Shown one piece after another: positions 22,102-31,694 of a stretch of 64,000 nucleotides of DNA. This DNA comes from Archangium gephyra (GTDB lineage Bacteria > Myxococcota > Myxococcia > Myxococcales > Myxococcaceae): contig NZ_CP011509.1 in NCBI RefSeq assembly GCF_001027285.1, forward strand, positions 6,224,501 through 6,288,500, written 5' to 3'. Position numbers and translations under genes: made by a program. The first letter of the stretch is position 1; each line of letters begins with the position of its first letter. Under the pieces are notes generated by a model, which saw only the letters and a program-made list of their open reading frames with translations, ran no database searches and was not told the origin of the DNA.

Positions 22102-23167
22102 GGGCGAACTCCTCGGCTCCAGGCCGGCCACAGCGCGCGCCACACGTCCGCGGTGACGTCACGCACCTCGGCGCGGCCCACGTCGGTGAGCAGCACCATC
22201 CGCAACTCGCCCGCGCTGCCGGTCTTCTTGTCCGCGGACAGCAGGGCCACCACGTCCTTGAGCGACGCCTCCTTCAGCAGGTCCGCCGTCCGCTCCCGGC
22301 CGAGCACTCCCGGCCCCTGGTGCAGCGCGTCCTCCACCTTCCAAGCCACGTCCTCGGGGTGACTCCCATGGCGCGCCCCACGTCCAGCGCGCACAGCATG
22401 CCCAGGCCCACCGCGTCCCCGTGCGACAGCTCGAAGTGCGAGACGCTCTCCAGCACGTGGCCGAAGGTGTGGCCGAAGTTGAGCACCCGCCGCAGGCCCT
22501 GCTGCTCGTACGGGTCCTGCGCGCAGACGGACTCCTTGAGACGCCGCGCGTCCTTCACCATCCGCTCCAGCGCGGGCGCCCGGCGCGTGTACGCGCGGAA
22601 GAGCTCCTCGTCGAGGCTCGCCACCATCTTCCAGGCCTCGAGCGCGCCCTCGCGGATCTGGGTGTCCGAGAGGCTCGCGTAGAACTCGGGGCACAGCCAC
22701 GCCTCGTCGGCGTAGTGGAAGACGCCCACCGGGTTCTTCACCACGCGCCCGCGCACGGTCATGTCCACCGCGCCCTTGCCGCCCAGGCTGCTGTCCACCG
22801 CCGCCAGCAGCGTGGTGGGCACCTGCACCAGCCGCACGCCCCGCTTCAGCAGGTGCGCGGCCACCGTGGACACGTCGCCGATGGTGCCTCCACCGATGGC
22901 GACCAGCGTGCCCGAGCGCGGCATCGACAGGCCCGCGGCCATCAACTGCTCCAGGGCCTCGAAGGTCTTCGCGCTCTCACCGCCGGCGAGCTGCACGATG
23001 GTGTGGGGCTTGCGCGCCTTGAGGGCCGGAATCAGGGTGGGGTGCAGACGGGCCACCCGGCGATCCACGACGGCGAAGCTGCCCTCGGGAAGGGTGGCGC
23101 ACAGACGCTTGAAGGAGCCCCACCGGTCGGTGGCGTGACGGTAGGCGCCAGGAGAGAGCTGGATCAT
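22098..23167 (-). CDS. aroB: 3-dehydroquinate synthase (frameshift near C-terminus)
   Basis: It cyclises DAHP to 3-dehydroquinate, with NAD and a divalent metal. The family motifs are clear: AIGGGTIGDVSTVAAHLLKR, VPTTLLAAVDSSLGGKGAVD, and metal-binding NFGHTFGHVLE with LSHGDAVGLGM. In the starting frame the protein continues into an unrelated Arg/Cys-rich tail and stops at 22274. The proper continuation (PEDVAWKVEDAL, then LLSADKKTGSAGELRMVLL) lies in the next frame and ends at 22098. One extra base in the G4 run at 22356-22359 (plus strand) would give a normal 356-residue protein. It overlaps aroC and aroA by four bases each. Confidence 0.88.
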
Positions 23168-24183
23168 GCGGAGTGGGGCCGGGCGTTGAGTTGAAGGACG
23201 AGGTCCGCCAGCACGAGCGAGACCATGGACTCCAGCACGGGCACGGCGCGCGGCATGATGCAGGGATCATGTCGCCCGCCCTTCGCGTGGTCCGCGAGCG
23301 TGGCTGGAGGCTTGAAGAAGACGCGCAGGGCGACGGGCTCGCCATTGGCCAGGCCACCCTGGATACCGCCGTAGGTGTCCTTCTGGGAGTGGAAGACGCT
23401 GCCGGGCTGTTCGATGCGCGCGAGCAGATCCGGCGGGCCCCAGACGACGCCGGTGACGGCGCCCACACTGCCCAGCGCGAGCGCGAACAGTGCCTTCATC
23501 TTGCCGAAGATGGGCTCGCCGAGGCCCACGGGAAGGCCGTCGACGCGGATGTCGATGCAGCCCCCGAGGCTGTCTCCGGCCTCCTTGGCGGCGAGGATCC
23601 GCTTGGACATCTCCTCGCGGGCCACGGGATCCGGGCAGCGCGTCGGGTGGGCATCCACCATCGCGCGGGTGAGGCCAGGCTCGGGAATGGCGGACACCAG
23701 GTTGCCCACCTGCGACACCCAGGCCACGGTGCGCACTCCGGGGAAGGCCTGGGCCAGGTAGGCCTCGGCGACGGCGCCTCCGATGACACGGCAGAGCGTC
23801 TCACGGCCGCTGGTGCGCCCGCCGCCCCGATGGTCACGGTGCTTGAAGCGCTCGCGCCAGACGGCATCGGCGTGGCCAGGACGGTCCTCGGACTTGAGCT
23901 TCTCGTAGTCCCCGGAGCGCTGGTTCGTGTTGCGCACGATGGCCGCGATGGGCGTGCCGAGCGTCTTGCCCTCGAAGACACCGGAGAGGATCTCCACCTG
24001 ATCTGGCTCGGCGCGCGCGGTGACGAGCGCGGACTGGCCGGGACGGCGGCGATCCAGGGCGGTCTGGATGAGCTCCCGCTCGAGGGGAATGCCCGCCGGA
24101 CAGCCATCGATGATGGAGCCGAGCGCGGGGCCGTGGCTCTCGCCGAAGGTGGTGAGGCGGAAGAGGGTACCAATCGTATTCAT
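23164..24183 (-). CDS. aroC: chorismate synthase
   Basis: It eliminates phosphate from EPSP to form chorismate, using reduced FMN. The 339-residue product has FGESHGPALG at the N-terminus, DRRRPGQS, EDRPGHADAV and GGGRTSGRETLCRV, and ends with TYGGIQGGLANGEPV and KGGRHDPCIMPRAVPV. It is slightly shorter than the usual 350-370 residues. It overlaps aroDE and aroB by four bases at each end, so coupled translation is likely. Confidence 0.96.
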   Translation of the reverse strand: MNTIGTLFRLTTFGESHGPALGSIIDGCPAGIPLERELIQTALDRRRPGQSALVTARAEPDQVEILSGVFEGKTLGTPIAAIVRNTNQRSGDYEKLKSEDRPGHADAVWRERFKHRDHRGGGRTSGRETLCRVIGGAVAEAYLAQAFPGVRTVAWVSQVGNLVSAIPEPGLTRAMVDAHPTRCPDPVAREEMSKRILAAKEAGDSLGGCIDIRVDGLPVGLGEPIFGKMKALFALALGSVGAVTGVVWGPPDLLARIEQPGSVFHSQKDTYGGIQGGLANGEPVALRVFFKPPATLADHAKGGRHDPCIMPRAVPVLESMVSLVLADLVLQLNARPHSA

Positions 24184-25457
24184 GAAGCGGTCTCCCAGAG
24201 GGCGCGCTGCTGTCGGGCCTGGGCGATGAACCAGGCCGCGCCGAGGAGCAGCGGAGTCCCCCCGCGGCGGGTGATTTCCGTGGCGATGCGGCGCGCCGGG
24301 GCTCCGTAGGCGATGACGGCGATGCGGGCACCCTCGAAGCGCAGGGTGTCGGGTGGGGTGATGCGATCCGGCCAGGTCCAGATGCCGGAGCCGGAGAGGG
24401 GTCCGGAGATCTCCGCGCGGCGCAGGAAGCGGAGCTGACAGCCCATCTCGGTGCCCACGACGCGGATGGCGGCACTGGCGCCCCCGTCACCGAGGACGAA
24501 CATGTCCCTGGCCCCGAGCCGCTCGAGGACGCTGCGAGCGCCAGCGGTATCGGTGTTGAAGGATTCCCAGCGGTCGCGGCGGCGGACGAGGGTGTTGATG
24601 GCGTCGAGCGGCGAGCCGGTGTGCCGGGCGAGGCGCATCTTGAAGGGGCTGGTGACGGCGAAGCCGCGGTAATGAGGGAGGAGAGCGTCGACGAGGGCCT
24701 CGACGGGGGCGTCCTCGGGGATGTCGATGCGATCGAAGGGCTGGCGGTGGATGCGAGGCGATCGCGAGTGCACGATCGAGGTCCCCAGGATCGCCAACCT
24801 GCCCGATTTCCCCTCGCCCTCCGGGAGAGGGACGGGGTGAGGGTGTCTCGCCTCTCGGGTTGCATCCGCGAGCAACCGCTGTCCCGGAGCGGCCTTCCAG
24901 TCACCGCCCACGGCGACGTAATCGAGCACATTGCGCCGGGCGAGCACGGCGCGCACGGGAAGCGCCGTGGGTCCCATCGCGAGCACCGTCACGCGCTCCT
25001 CTCCGAAACGGGCGCGCAGCCGGGCCTGGGTCTCCAGCAGCACGGAGATCCGCTCCCGCGACTCCACCCCGAGCGGCTCGATGTGCTTCACCAGCGAGCC
25101 AGCAGGAAGCGCCACGTCCCACAGACGAAGGGCCTCCTCGGTGGACAGGGGCCGCTCGGCATGATGCGAGGCCAGCAGCTTCCCGGCCGGAGCCGCGAGG
25201 TCCCCGGCGTGAACGACATCCCGATCCACCCACCGGGCGGCGGCCACCCACGCGGGAGGCAGGGGCGTCCCACGCTCGGACACGAGCAGCTCCAGGAGGC
25301 CCGCGAGCGCCGAGGCATCCACCGCGTCGGCGGGGTGCAGATCCGTGCGCACCTCCAGCACCTCCGCTCCCCGGCTCCGGGCATCGGCGGCGAAGCGCAG
25401 GGCCTCGGGGCCGCGGAGGCTCGGGGGGAGGGTGACGACGCGGCGGGCCGGCGTCAT
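24180..25457 (-). CDS. aroDE: fused 3-dehydroquinate dehydratase (type I) and shikimate dehydrogenase
   Basis: This 425-residue bifunctional enzyme carries out shikimate steps three and four. Residues 1-197 resemble a compact type I dehydroquinase: EVRTDL, the catalytic His near 98-99 in ASHHAE, the Schiff-base Lys124 in LVKHIEPL and a C-terminal APGQ. Residues 219-425 form shikimate dehydrogenase, with HSRSPRIH, VTSPFK, NTD and the nucleotide loop GDGGASAA. The linker (about 198-216) is encoded by a genome repeat, reading PHPVPLPEGEG. The fusion order matches the plant and chlamydial bifunctional enzymes. Start ATG at 25457 overlaps the aroK stop as ATGA. Confidence 0.88.
   Translation of the reverse strand: MTPARRVVTLPPSLRGPEALRFAADARSRGAEVLEVRTDLHPADAVDASALAGLLELLVSERGTPLPPAWVAAARWVDRDVVHAGDLAAPAGKLLASHHAERPLSTEEALRLWDVALPAGSLVKHIEPLGVESRERISVLLETQARLRARFGEERVTVLAMGPTALPVRAVLARRNVLDYVAVGGDWKAAPGQRLLADATREARHPHPVPLPEGEGKSGRLAILGTSIVHSRSPRIHRQPFDRIDIPEDAPVEALVDALLPHYRGFAVTSPFKMRLARHTGSPLDAINTLVRRRDRWESFNTDTAGARSVLERLGARDMFVLGDGGASAAIRVVGTEMGCQLRFLRRAEISGPLSGSGIWTWPDRITPPDTLRFEGARIAVIAYGAPARRIATEITRRGGTPLLLGAAWFIAQARQQRALWETAS
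24807..24868. repeat. REP-like repeat copy 4, inside aroDE
   Basis: The minus strand of this stretch reads CAACCCG(N)n, then ACCCTCACCCCGTCCCTC, then CTCCCGGAGGGCGAGG. That is the extended form of the repeat. It falls exactly between the two enzyme domains of aroDE and keeps the frame, adding about 19 codons. Confidence 0.85.
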
Positions 25458-26056
25458 GACGGGCTCCCGGAGGACGCGAAGGCGCGCAGGAAGTCGGCGA
25501 GGCTCACGGTGGGCACGGCCGCGTGGAGCACCTGGCGCTGGTGGTAGATGGAGTGAAGCTCCTCCTCCAGAGTCATCCCGGGACGCAGCCGGGGGCGCGT
25601 CTTGTCGGCGAGGAGCCGCTCGCGGTACGTCTCGAAGGAGATGGGCACGAGCAGGGTGTAGCAGGACTGAAGCGCTTCCGGATGGTGCGAGAGGAAGCCT
25701 CCGCCCAGGGCCACCACGGAGCCGCGAGGCAGCTCCAGGAACAGGCCGCGCTCCGCCTCGCGGAAGCCGTTGGTGTCCTGCGCCACCCAATCCCGGAGAC
25801 TCCGGCCCGAGCGGCGCTCGAGCTCGACATCCAGGTCCAGCCCCTGCTTGCCCAGCAGGGCGCTCACCAGGGGCAGCAGGCGCGTCTTGCCCGCGGAGCG
25901 ATGCCCGGCGATGGCCACCGTCTGCCCGGGCGTGGGCAGGAGCGGGGGACCGGGCCGGGCAAGCTCTTCCCTCAGCGCAGGCGCGAGCCGGGGATCCACG
26001 GCTCCGAGGATGCGCTGGACGAGCTGGTGCTTCTGCTCAGCGGACAGTCCCGACAT
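25454..26056 (-). CDS. aroK: shikimate kinase with N-terminal extension
   Basis: It phosphorylates shikimate at O3. The 200-residue product has the Walker A motif GHRSAGKT at about residues 51-58, a substrate-binding DLDVELERRSG, the ALGGGF glycine motif and the lid region with KTRPRLRPG. The first 45 residues precede the usual kinase start and are rich in Pro and charged residues. The start at 26056 overlaps the menG end by 20 bases; no better start is evident. Its stop overlaps the aroDE ATG. Confidence 0.88.
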   Translation of the reverse strand: MSGLSAEQKHQLVQRILGAVDPRLAPALREELARPGPPLLPTPGQTVAIAGHRSAGKTRLLPLVSALLGKQGLDLDVELERRSGRSLRDWVAQDTNGFREAERGLFLELPRGSVVALGGGFLSHHPEALQSCYTLLVPISFETYRERLLADKTRPRLRPGMTLEEELHSIYHQRQVLHAAVPTVSLADFLRAFASSGSPS

Positions 26057-26726
26057 AGACGTAAGATGTCCCGAACATCATCGGATGGGCCAACCTTTCT
26101 TTGTAGGAGTCGGCTTGCTCCATCAGTGAGAGGAACTTCTCACCCGCCGGGAAAGCGGCGGAGGTCCGAGGGAGGTACTCATAGGCCGCCCGGTTGCCGG
26201 TGAGCAGGCCGCCGATGGCGGGCATGATCACCTTGCTGTAGAGGCGGAACAGGCCTCCGAAGAGACCCGTGGGCTGGCCGAACTCGAGCACCACCACGCG
26301 GCCGCCAGGGCGCACCACCCGGGCCATCTCCTTGAGGCACTTCACCGGGTCATCCACGTTGCGGATGCCGAAGGCGATGGAGGCCACGTCGAAGGTGTTG
26401 TCCGCGAAGGGCAGCGCCATGGCATCGGCCACCTGGAACTCCACCTGGAGCCCCTCGCGGGCGGCCTTGGCTGGAGCGTTGTCCAGCATCTCCTTGCAGA
26501 AGTCGGTGCCCATCACCCGGCCCGAGGCGCCCACCGTGCGCTTGAAGGCCAGCGCCAGGTCTCCGGTGCCGGTGGCGCAGTCGAGGACGGCGTTGCCCTC
26601 CCGGGCACCGCTGAGCCGCACGGCCGCGCGCCGCCACAGCCGGTGGATACCAAAGGAGAGGACCTCGTTCGTCACGTCGTACCGCGTGGCGATGGAGGAG
26701 AACATCTGCCGGACTTCGGTGCTCAT
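26037..26726 (-). CDS. menG: demethylmenaquinone methyltransferase (MenG/UbiE family)
   Basis: It C-methylates demethylmenaquinone, the last step of menaquinone synthesis, with S-adenosylmethionine. The 229-residue product has [24 protein letters not shown], the SAM motif [26 protein letters not shown] and the family motif FGIRNVDD. Since the window encodes a menaquinone pathway and no ubiquinone genes, MenG is the likely role. Its presence inside the aro operon links chorismate supply to quinone finishing. The start overlaps the aroF stop as ATGA. Confidence 0.92.
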   Translation of the reverse strand: MSTEVRQMFSSIATRYDVTNEVLSFGIHRLWRRAAVRLSGAREGNAVLDCATGTGDLALAFKRTVGASGRVMGTDFCKEMLDNAPAKAAREGLQVEFQVADAMALPFADNTFDVASIAFGIRNVDDPVKCLKEMARVVRPGGRVVVLEFGQPTGLFGGLFRLYSKVIMPAIGGLLTGNRAAYEYLPRTSAAFPAGEKFLSLMEQADSYKERLAHPMMFGTSYVYVGTVR

Positions 26727-27619
26727 CGAGCCCCCGCGACCTGGGCCGGGAGCTCCGGCTGCCAGAGGTGACGATCCACGGCGGCCAGCACACCCGGCAG
26801 CCGCCTCATCAAGTGTTGGAAGCGCTCCGGCGTCAGGGCCTGCTGCCCGTCACACAGGGCCTGCTCGGGCCGCGGATGCACCTCGATCATCAGCCCGTCC
26901 GCCCCGGCCGCCGCCGCCGCCAGCGCCATGGGCTGGATGAGGTCCGGCTCGCCCGTGGCGTGCGACGGATCCACGATGACCGGCAGGTGCGTGCGCTGCT
27001 TGGCCAACGCCACCGCCGCCAGATCCAATGTGTTGCGCGTGGCCGTCTCGAAGGTGCGGATGCCGCGCTCACAGAGGATGACCTGCTCGTTGCCCCCGTC
27101 GAGCACGTACTCGGCCGCCAGCAGCCACTCCTGGAAGGTGGCCGCCAGGCCCCGCTTGAGCAGCACCGGCTTGCGCATCTTCCCCAGCGCCCGCAGCAGC
27201 GGGAAGTTCTGCATGTTGCGCGCGCCCACCTGGAGGACATCCACGTAGTCCTCCATCAGCGGCAGCTGCGTGGACTCCATCACCTCGCTGACGATGGGCA
27301 GCCCCACCTTGCGCGCCGCCTCGGCCAGCACGCGCAGGCCGGGCTCTCCCATGCCCTGGAAGGAGTAGGGGCTGGTGCGAGGTTTGAATACCCCACCGCG
27401 AAGGATGTGGGCACCGGCGGCGGCCACGGCGGAGGCGGTGTGCTCGGTCTGCTCCATACCTTCCACGGCACAGGGACCGGCCATCACCACGAAACCAGGG
27501 CCGCCCAGCTCCACTTGTCCTACACGGACACGCGTGCCCTGAGGCTTCCAGGCCCGGGCGACCCGGGGCGTACCTTCTCGGGGCGGACCTCCGCCCTGCT
27601 CACCTGGCTTGCCGCTCAC
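26723..27619 (-). CDS. aroF: DAHP synthase (type I-beta, AroF/AroG-Q family)
   Basis: It condenses phosphoenolpyruvate and erythrose-4-phosphate, opening the shikimate pathway. The 298-residue product has [45 protein letters not shown], and metal ligands in VDPSHATG and [10 protein letters not shown]. It lacks both a chorismate mutase domain and an extra regulatory domain; the N-terminal 45 residues are short. Start: GTG at 27619 with GGGAGG six bases upstream. It is the first gene of the minus-strand aro operon, and pathway flux is probably set by its promoter. Confidence 0.92.
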   Translation of the reverse strand: MSGKPGEQGGGPPREGTPRVARAWKPQGTRVRVGQVELGGPGFVVMAGPCAVEGMEQTEHTASAVAAAGAHILRGGVFKPRTSPYSFQGMGEPGLRVLAEAARKVGLPIVSEVMESTQLPLMEDYVDVLQVGARNMQNFPLLRALGKMRKPVLLKRGLAATFQEWLLAAEYVLDGGNEQVILCERGIRTFETATRNTLDLAAVALAKQRTHLPVIVDPSHATGEPDLIQPMALAAAAAGADGLMIEVHPRPEQALCDGQQALTPERFQHLMRRLPGVLAAVDRHLWQPELPAQVAGAR

Positions 27620-27649
27620 GGCCGCCTCCCTTTCCCTGTGGAGTTCACG

Positions 27650-27679
27650 TTGTTTTGAACCCCGTGATGCTTGTATAGC
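27650..27679 (+). promoter_or_regulatory. candidate promoter for the men operon
   Basis: TTGTTT (27650-27655) and TATAGC (27674-27679), 18 bases apart, lie 69 bases upstream of the menF ATG. The -10 overlaps that of the divergent aro promoter. Confidence 0.4.
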
Positions 27680-27699
27680 CAAACCGCCGTACAGAACAA
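27672..27699 (-). promoter_or_regulatory. candidate promoter for the aro operon
   Basis: On the minus strand, TTGTTC (27699-27694) and TATACA (27677-27672) are 16 bases apart, about 50 bases upstream of the aroF GTG. It shares its -10 bases with the divergent men promoter, so the two would compete for polymerase. Confidence 0.4.
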
Positions 27700-27747
27700 C
27701 AAGAGGTTGCTGCCTCGGCTGGTGGAGCGGCCTCGTGAGGAACGCAG

Positions 27748-29048
27748 ATGACGACGCTCGGACGCGGTGACGGAGGCCACTGGGTGGCGGGGACTTTGTC
27801 CCTGGCCGCGGTGGATCCGCTCGCGGGGGCGGAGGTGCTGGGCGAGCCGTCCGTCTATTGGGAGCGGCCACTGGCGGGCGAGGCGATGGCGGGGTGGGGC
27901 GAGGCGGCCTCGGTGGAGGCCGGCAGCGGTGCGCGAGCCCAGGCGGTGCTGAGGGAGTTGTCGGCACTGGACTCGGTGCGCTGGTTGGGCGCGGCGCCCT
28001 CGGCCCTGCCGGGACCCTGGTTCGGCGGGATGCGCTTCTCGACGGCGGGCGGGGACTCGGGGTGGGGGGCGTTCGGCTTCGGCCGGTGGACGCTGCCCGA
28101 GGTGATGGTGTGGCGCGAGGGCCCGGGCCTGATGGCGGCGGCCTTCGCTCCCGAGGGCCCCGGCGCCGAGGACGTGGTGCGCTCGCTGCTGGCGCGGGTG
28201 GGGGCGAACTTCCCCGCGGGGCACCGGCAGGCCCGGAATGGCTCGCAGGCGCTGCGGCTGGTCTCGTCGCGGCCGGACTTCGAGGGGCGGGTGGAGCGGG
28301 CGGTGGAGACGATCAACGCCGGGGGCCTCCAGAAGGTGGTGCTGGCCCGGGCGGTGGAGGTGGAGGGCGAGTCCACCTTTGATCGCGTGGACGTGCTGGC
28401 CCGGCTGCGCGAGCAGAACCCGCGCTGTGCCACCTTCCTCTTCCGGGCGCCGGACGGGGCGGCCTTCCTGGGCGCCACACCGGAGACGCTGTGCCGGGTG
28501 GAGGGGCGCCATCTTGAGACGGAGGCCCTGGCCGGCTCCGCGGCGCCCGCGCAGGCCGGGACGTTGGAGGGAAGCGACAAGGACTGCCGCGAGCACGAGG
28601 CGGTGGTGCGCTACATCCTCCGGGCGCTCAAGCCGCTGACGGAGAAGCTGGACGCGGACGCCGAGCCGGCGCTGCTCACCTTGAAGAACGTGGTGCACCT
28701 GCGCACGGGCATCCGCGCCGAGCTGCGCGAGGGGGTGGGGGTGGCCGAGCTGGTGGCGGCGCTGCACCCCACACCCGCGGTGGGAGGAACCCCCGGGAAC
28801 GCGCACTGGAGTTCCTGGTCGAGCACGAGGCGTTGGATCGGGGCTGGTACGCGGGGCCGGTCGGATGGGTAGGACCCGGGCGGGCGCACCAGATGGTGGC
28901 GCTGCGTTCGGCACGCATCAAGGGATCCCAGGCTCGACTCTTCGTGGGTGCTGGTATCGTGGCGGGCTCAAGCGCCGAGTCGGAGTGGCGCGAGACGGAG
29001 ATGAAGAGCCTGGCCATGCTGCGTGCGCTCGGAGGAGGACATGTCTGA
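27748..29048 (+). CDS. menF: isochorismate synthase (frameshift near C-terminus)
   Basis: It isomerises chorismate to isochorismate, committing it to menaquinone. The chorismate-binding domain is clear: [56 protein letters not shown] and [11 protein letters not shown]. In the starting frame it runs into an unrelated tail and stops at 28872. The expected end ([13 protein letters not shown], then [18 protein letters not shown] and EWRETEMK) is in another frame and stops at 29048. One extra C in the C5 run at 28790-28794 would give a normal 433-residue protein. The start ATG follows GAGGAA. Its corrected end overlaps menD by eight bases. Confidence 0.88.
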
Positions 29049-30810
29049 CGCCAACCTGAATCAACTGTGGGCGCGGGCATTGGTGGAGGAGTTGGTTCGG
29101 GGAGGCGTGAGGCACGCGGTGGTGTGCCCGGGTTCACGCTCCTCGCCCCTGGCGCTGGCGTGTGCCCGGACGGAGGGGATGCGCGCCTGGTCCGTCATCG
29201 ACGAGCGCAGCGCCGGTTTCTTCGCGCTGGGGCTGGCCAAGCAGTCGCGGGCGCCGGTGGTGCTGGTGGCCACGAGTGGCACGGCGGGCGCGCACTTCTA
29301 CCCGGCGGTCATCGAGGCGGCCATGTCGCAGGTGCCGCTGGTGGTGCTGACGGCGGACCGGCCCCTGGAGCTCCAGGGCTGGGGCGCGCCGCAGACGGTG
29401 CCGCAGGCGCGCTTCTTCGGAGACTTCGCGCGGCTGTACGCGGACGTGGGCCTGCCGGAGGCGGACGATGCGGCCCTGGTGCACCTGCGCGCCACCGTGG
29501 CCCGGGCCGTGTCCGTGGCCTCGCGGGCGCCCCGGGGCGCGGTGCAGCTCAACGTGCCGTTCCGCGAGCCGCTCGCGCCCACGCCGGGCTCCTTCGACGC
29601 CAAGCACCTCTCCTCGCTGGCGCGGGAGGGCAGGCCGGGAGCGCCGCTGACCCGCATCGTCCCACCGGCGCGCCAGCCGGACGCGCGGGTGCTGGAGGAG
29701 ATCCGCGCGCGGGTGGCGGCCACCGAGCGGGGCGTCATCGTCTGCGGACCCCGGGACGAGAACGATGGTTTCGCGGAGGCGATTGCCTCGCTGGCCGAGG
29801 CCACCGGCTACCCGGTGCTGGCCGAGGCCACCTCCCAGGCGCGCTACGGCGGCGGCCCGGCCACGGTGTCGCTCTATGACGCGATGCTGCGGCACGAGCC
29901 CTTCGCCCGGGCGCACCGGCCGGAGCTGGTGCTGCGCTTCGGCGGAGGCCTGACGCCCAAGGGGCCGCAGGCGTGGATCGACGGCTCGGGCGCGGAGATC
30001 GTGGTCTTCAGCGACGAGGGTGGGCTCTTCGATCCAGCGCACCGCGCGTCGCGGGTGGTGGAGGGCTCGTCGGTGGTGGCGTGCGAGGCGCTGAGCCAGG
30101 GGCTCTCGAGGGGCCTGGGCCCCTGGGCGCGCAGCTTCCTGTGGGCCGAGCAATGGACGCGGGCGGCGCTGGAGTCGGCGTTCTCGGAGGACCCGGCGCT
30201 GACGGAGATGCGCATCGCGCACGACGTGGTGTCGGCGATGCCGGACGGAGCGAACCTCTTCGTGTCCAGCAGCATGCCCATCCGGGACGTGGACGCCTTC
30301 GCGCCGTCCATGGGCCGGGGGCTGCGGGTGCTGGCCAACCGGGGCGCCAATGGCATCGACGGCATCGTCTCGAGCGCGCTCGGGGTGGCGGCGGCATCGG
30401 GGCGTCCCACGGTGCTGCTGACGGGAGACCTGGCCTTCCTGCACGACGTGGGCGGGCTGCTGACGGCGCGCCGGAGCGGGGTGCCCCTGACGGTGGTGGT
30501 GGTGAACAATGACGGAGGAGGCATCTTCTCCTTCCTTCCCATCGCCCAGGCCGAGGGAGTGAAGTCGCATTACGAGCCGCTGTGGGGCACGCCGCACGGG
30601 GTGGACCTGTCGCATGCGGCGGCGCTCTACCAGGCCCGCTTCCGGCGTCCGGACTCGCCCGCGTCGTTGCGGTCGGCCGTGGCCGAAGGGCTCAAGGGCG
30701 GGGTCCACCTGATTGAAGTCAAGGTGGCGGAGCGGGCGAGGAACGTGGATCTGCACCGGCAACTGTTCGCGAGGATGGCGGCCGCACTGGGAGAAGGCCC
30801 ATGGCTCTGA
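29041..30810 (+). CDS. menD: SEPHCHC synthase MenD
   Basis: This thiamine-diphosphate enzyme joins 2-oxoglutarate and isochorismate to give SEPHCHC. The 589-residue product has the N-terminal VVCPGSRSSPLALA with the ThDP Glu region, FALGLAKQSRAPVVLVATSG, and LVVLTADRPLELQGWGAPQT. The C-terminal diphosphate/Mg motif is GDLAFLHDVGGLL with NNDGGGIFSFLP. I chose the ATG at 29041 because GGAGGAGG lies directly upstream; a start at 29023 would add only six residues. It overlaps menF and menH, so coupled translation is likely. Confidence 0.95.
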   Translation: MSDANLNQLWARALVEELVRGGVRHAVVCPGSRSSPLALACARTEGMRAWSVIDERSAGFFALGLAKQSRAPVVLVATSGTAGAHFYPAVIEAAMSQVPLVVLTADRPLELQGWGAPQTVPQARFFGDFARLYADVGLPEADDAALVHLRATVARAVSVASRAPRGAVQLNVPFREPLAPTPGSFDAKHLSSLAREGRPGAPLTRIVPPARQPDARVLEEIRARVAATERGVIVCGPRDENDGFAEAIASLAEATGYPVLAEATSQARYGGGPATVSLYDAMLRHEPFARAHRPELVLRFGGGLTPKGPQAWIDGSGAEIVVFSDEGGLFDPAHRASRVVEGSSVVACEALSQGLSRGLGPWARSFLWAEQWTRAALESAFSEDPALTEMRIAHDVVSAMPDGANLFVSSSMPIRDVDAFAPSMGRGLRVLANRGANGIDGIVSSALGVAAASGRPTVLLTGDLAFLHDVGGLLTARRSGVPLTVVVVNNDGGGIFSFLPIAQAEGVKSHYEPLWGTPHGVDLSHAAALYQARFRRPDSPASLRSAVAEGLKGGVHLIEVKVAERARNVDLHRQLFARMAAALGEGPWL

Positions 30811-31673
30811 AGATGGCGTACGAGACGTGGGGAGAGGGTCCATACCCGCTCCTCCTCGTGCATGGCTTCACGGGGAACCGGTCGGCGTTCGATCACCTGC
30901 GTCCGCTGATGAGCAGCAAGGTGCGCGCCATCGCGGTGGATCTGCCGGGACATGGGGACACGCCGCTGCCCACGAAGACGGGACGCGACGGCTTCCTGGA
31001 GACGATCGACGCGGTGTTCCGGGTGCTGGACGAGGTGGGGGAGCCGAAGGCGAACCTGCTGGGGTACTCGCAGGGAGCGCGCTTCGCGCTGGCGGCGGCG
31101 CTGAGCCGGCCCGAGCGCTTCGGGCGGCTCATCATGGAGAGTGGCTCGCCGGGGCTGCACCGGCGCCAGCATCGGACGGAGCGGCGCGTGAGTGACGCGC
31201 AGCTGGCGGCGATGCTGCGGCAGAAGGGCGTGCCGGCCTTCATGGAGTACTGGGAGTCGCTGCCGTTGTTCGCGGGGGTGCGCAAGCTGCCGGAGGAGCA
31301 GCAGGCGGCGCTCCGGGCGCGGCGCCACCAGTGCACGGTGGAGGGGCTGGTGGGCGCGCTGGAGTGCCTGGGCCTGGCGGTGCAGCCGGACTACTGGCCG
31401 GAGCTCCAGCGCCAGCGGCTGCCCACGCTGCTGCTGACGGGGGCGCTGGACGACAAGTACACGCAGCTCGCCCGCCGGATGGCGGTGGATCTGCCGGTGG
31501 TGTGGAGGCGCACGTTCGAGGACTGCACCCATGCCCCGCATCTGGAAGTGCCGGAGGAGTACGCCCGGGAGGTGATCTCCTTCCTGCAGACGCCCTGGTA
31601 CGAGTCCCCCGAGTTCGAGAACGCCACGCCCGACGCCGTGCCCGACAAGAGCGCGGCCGGGGGCAACGGCTAG
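30801..31673 (+). CDS. menH: SHCHC synthase MenH-type alpha/beta hydrolase
   Basis: It eliminates pyruvate from SEPHCHC. The 290-residue alpha/beta-fold hydrolase has the oxyanion-hole HGFTGN, the nucleophile elbow GYSQGAR (Ser), DLPGHGDT, a late Asp in LTGALDDKY and the catalytic His in CTHAPHLE. The sequence matches MenH. A C-terminal tail of about 25 residues after the last helix is rich in Ala, Asp and Gly. It begins ten bases before the menD stop. Confidence 0.9.
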   Translation: MALKMAYETWGEGPYPLLLVHGFTGNRSAFDHLRPLMSSKVRAIAVDLPGHGDTPLPTKTGRDGFLETIDAVFRVLDEVGEPKANLLGYSQGARFALAAALSRPERFGRLIMESGSPGLHRRQHRTERRVSDAQLAAMLRQKGVPAFMEYWESLPLFAGVRKLPEEQQAALRARRHQCTVEGLVGALECLGLAVQPDYWPELQRQRLPTLLLTGALDDKYTQLARRMAVDLPVVWRRTFEDCTHAPHLEVPEEYAREVISFLQTPWYESPEFENATPDAVPDKSAAGGNG

Positions 31674-31694
31674 CTGTCGAGAGCCATTCATCCC

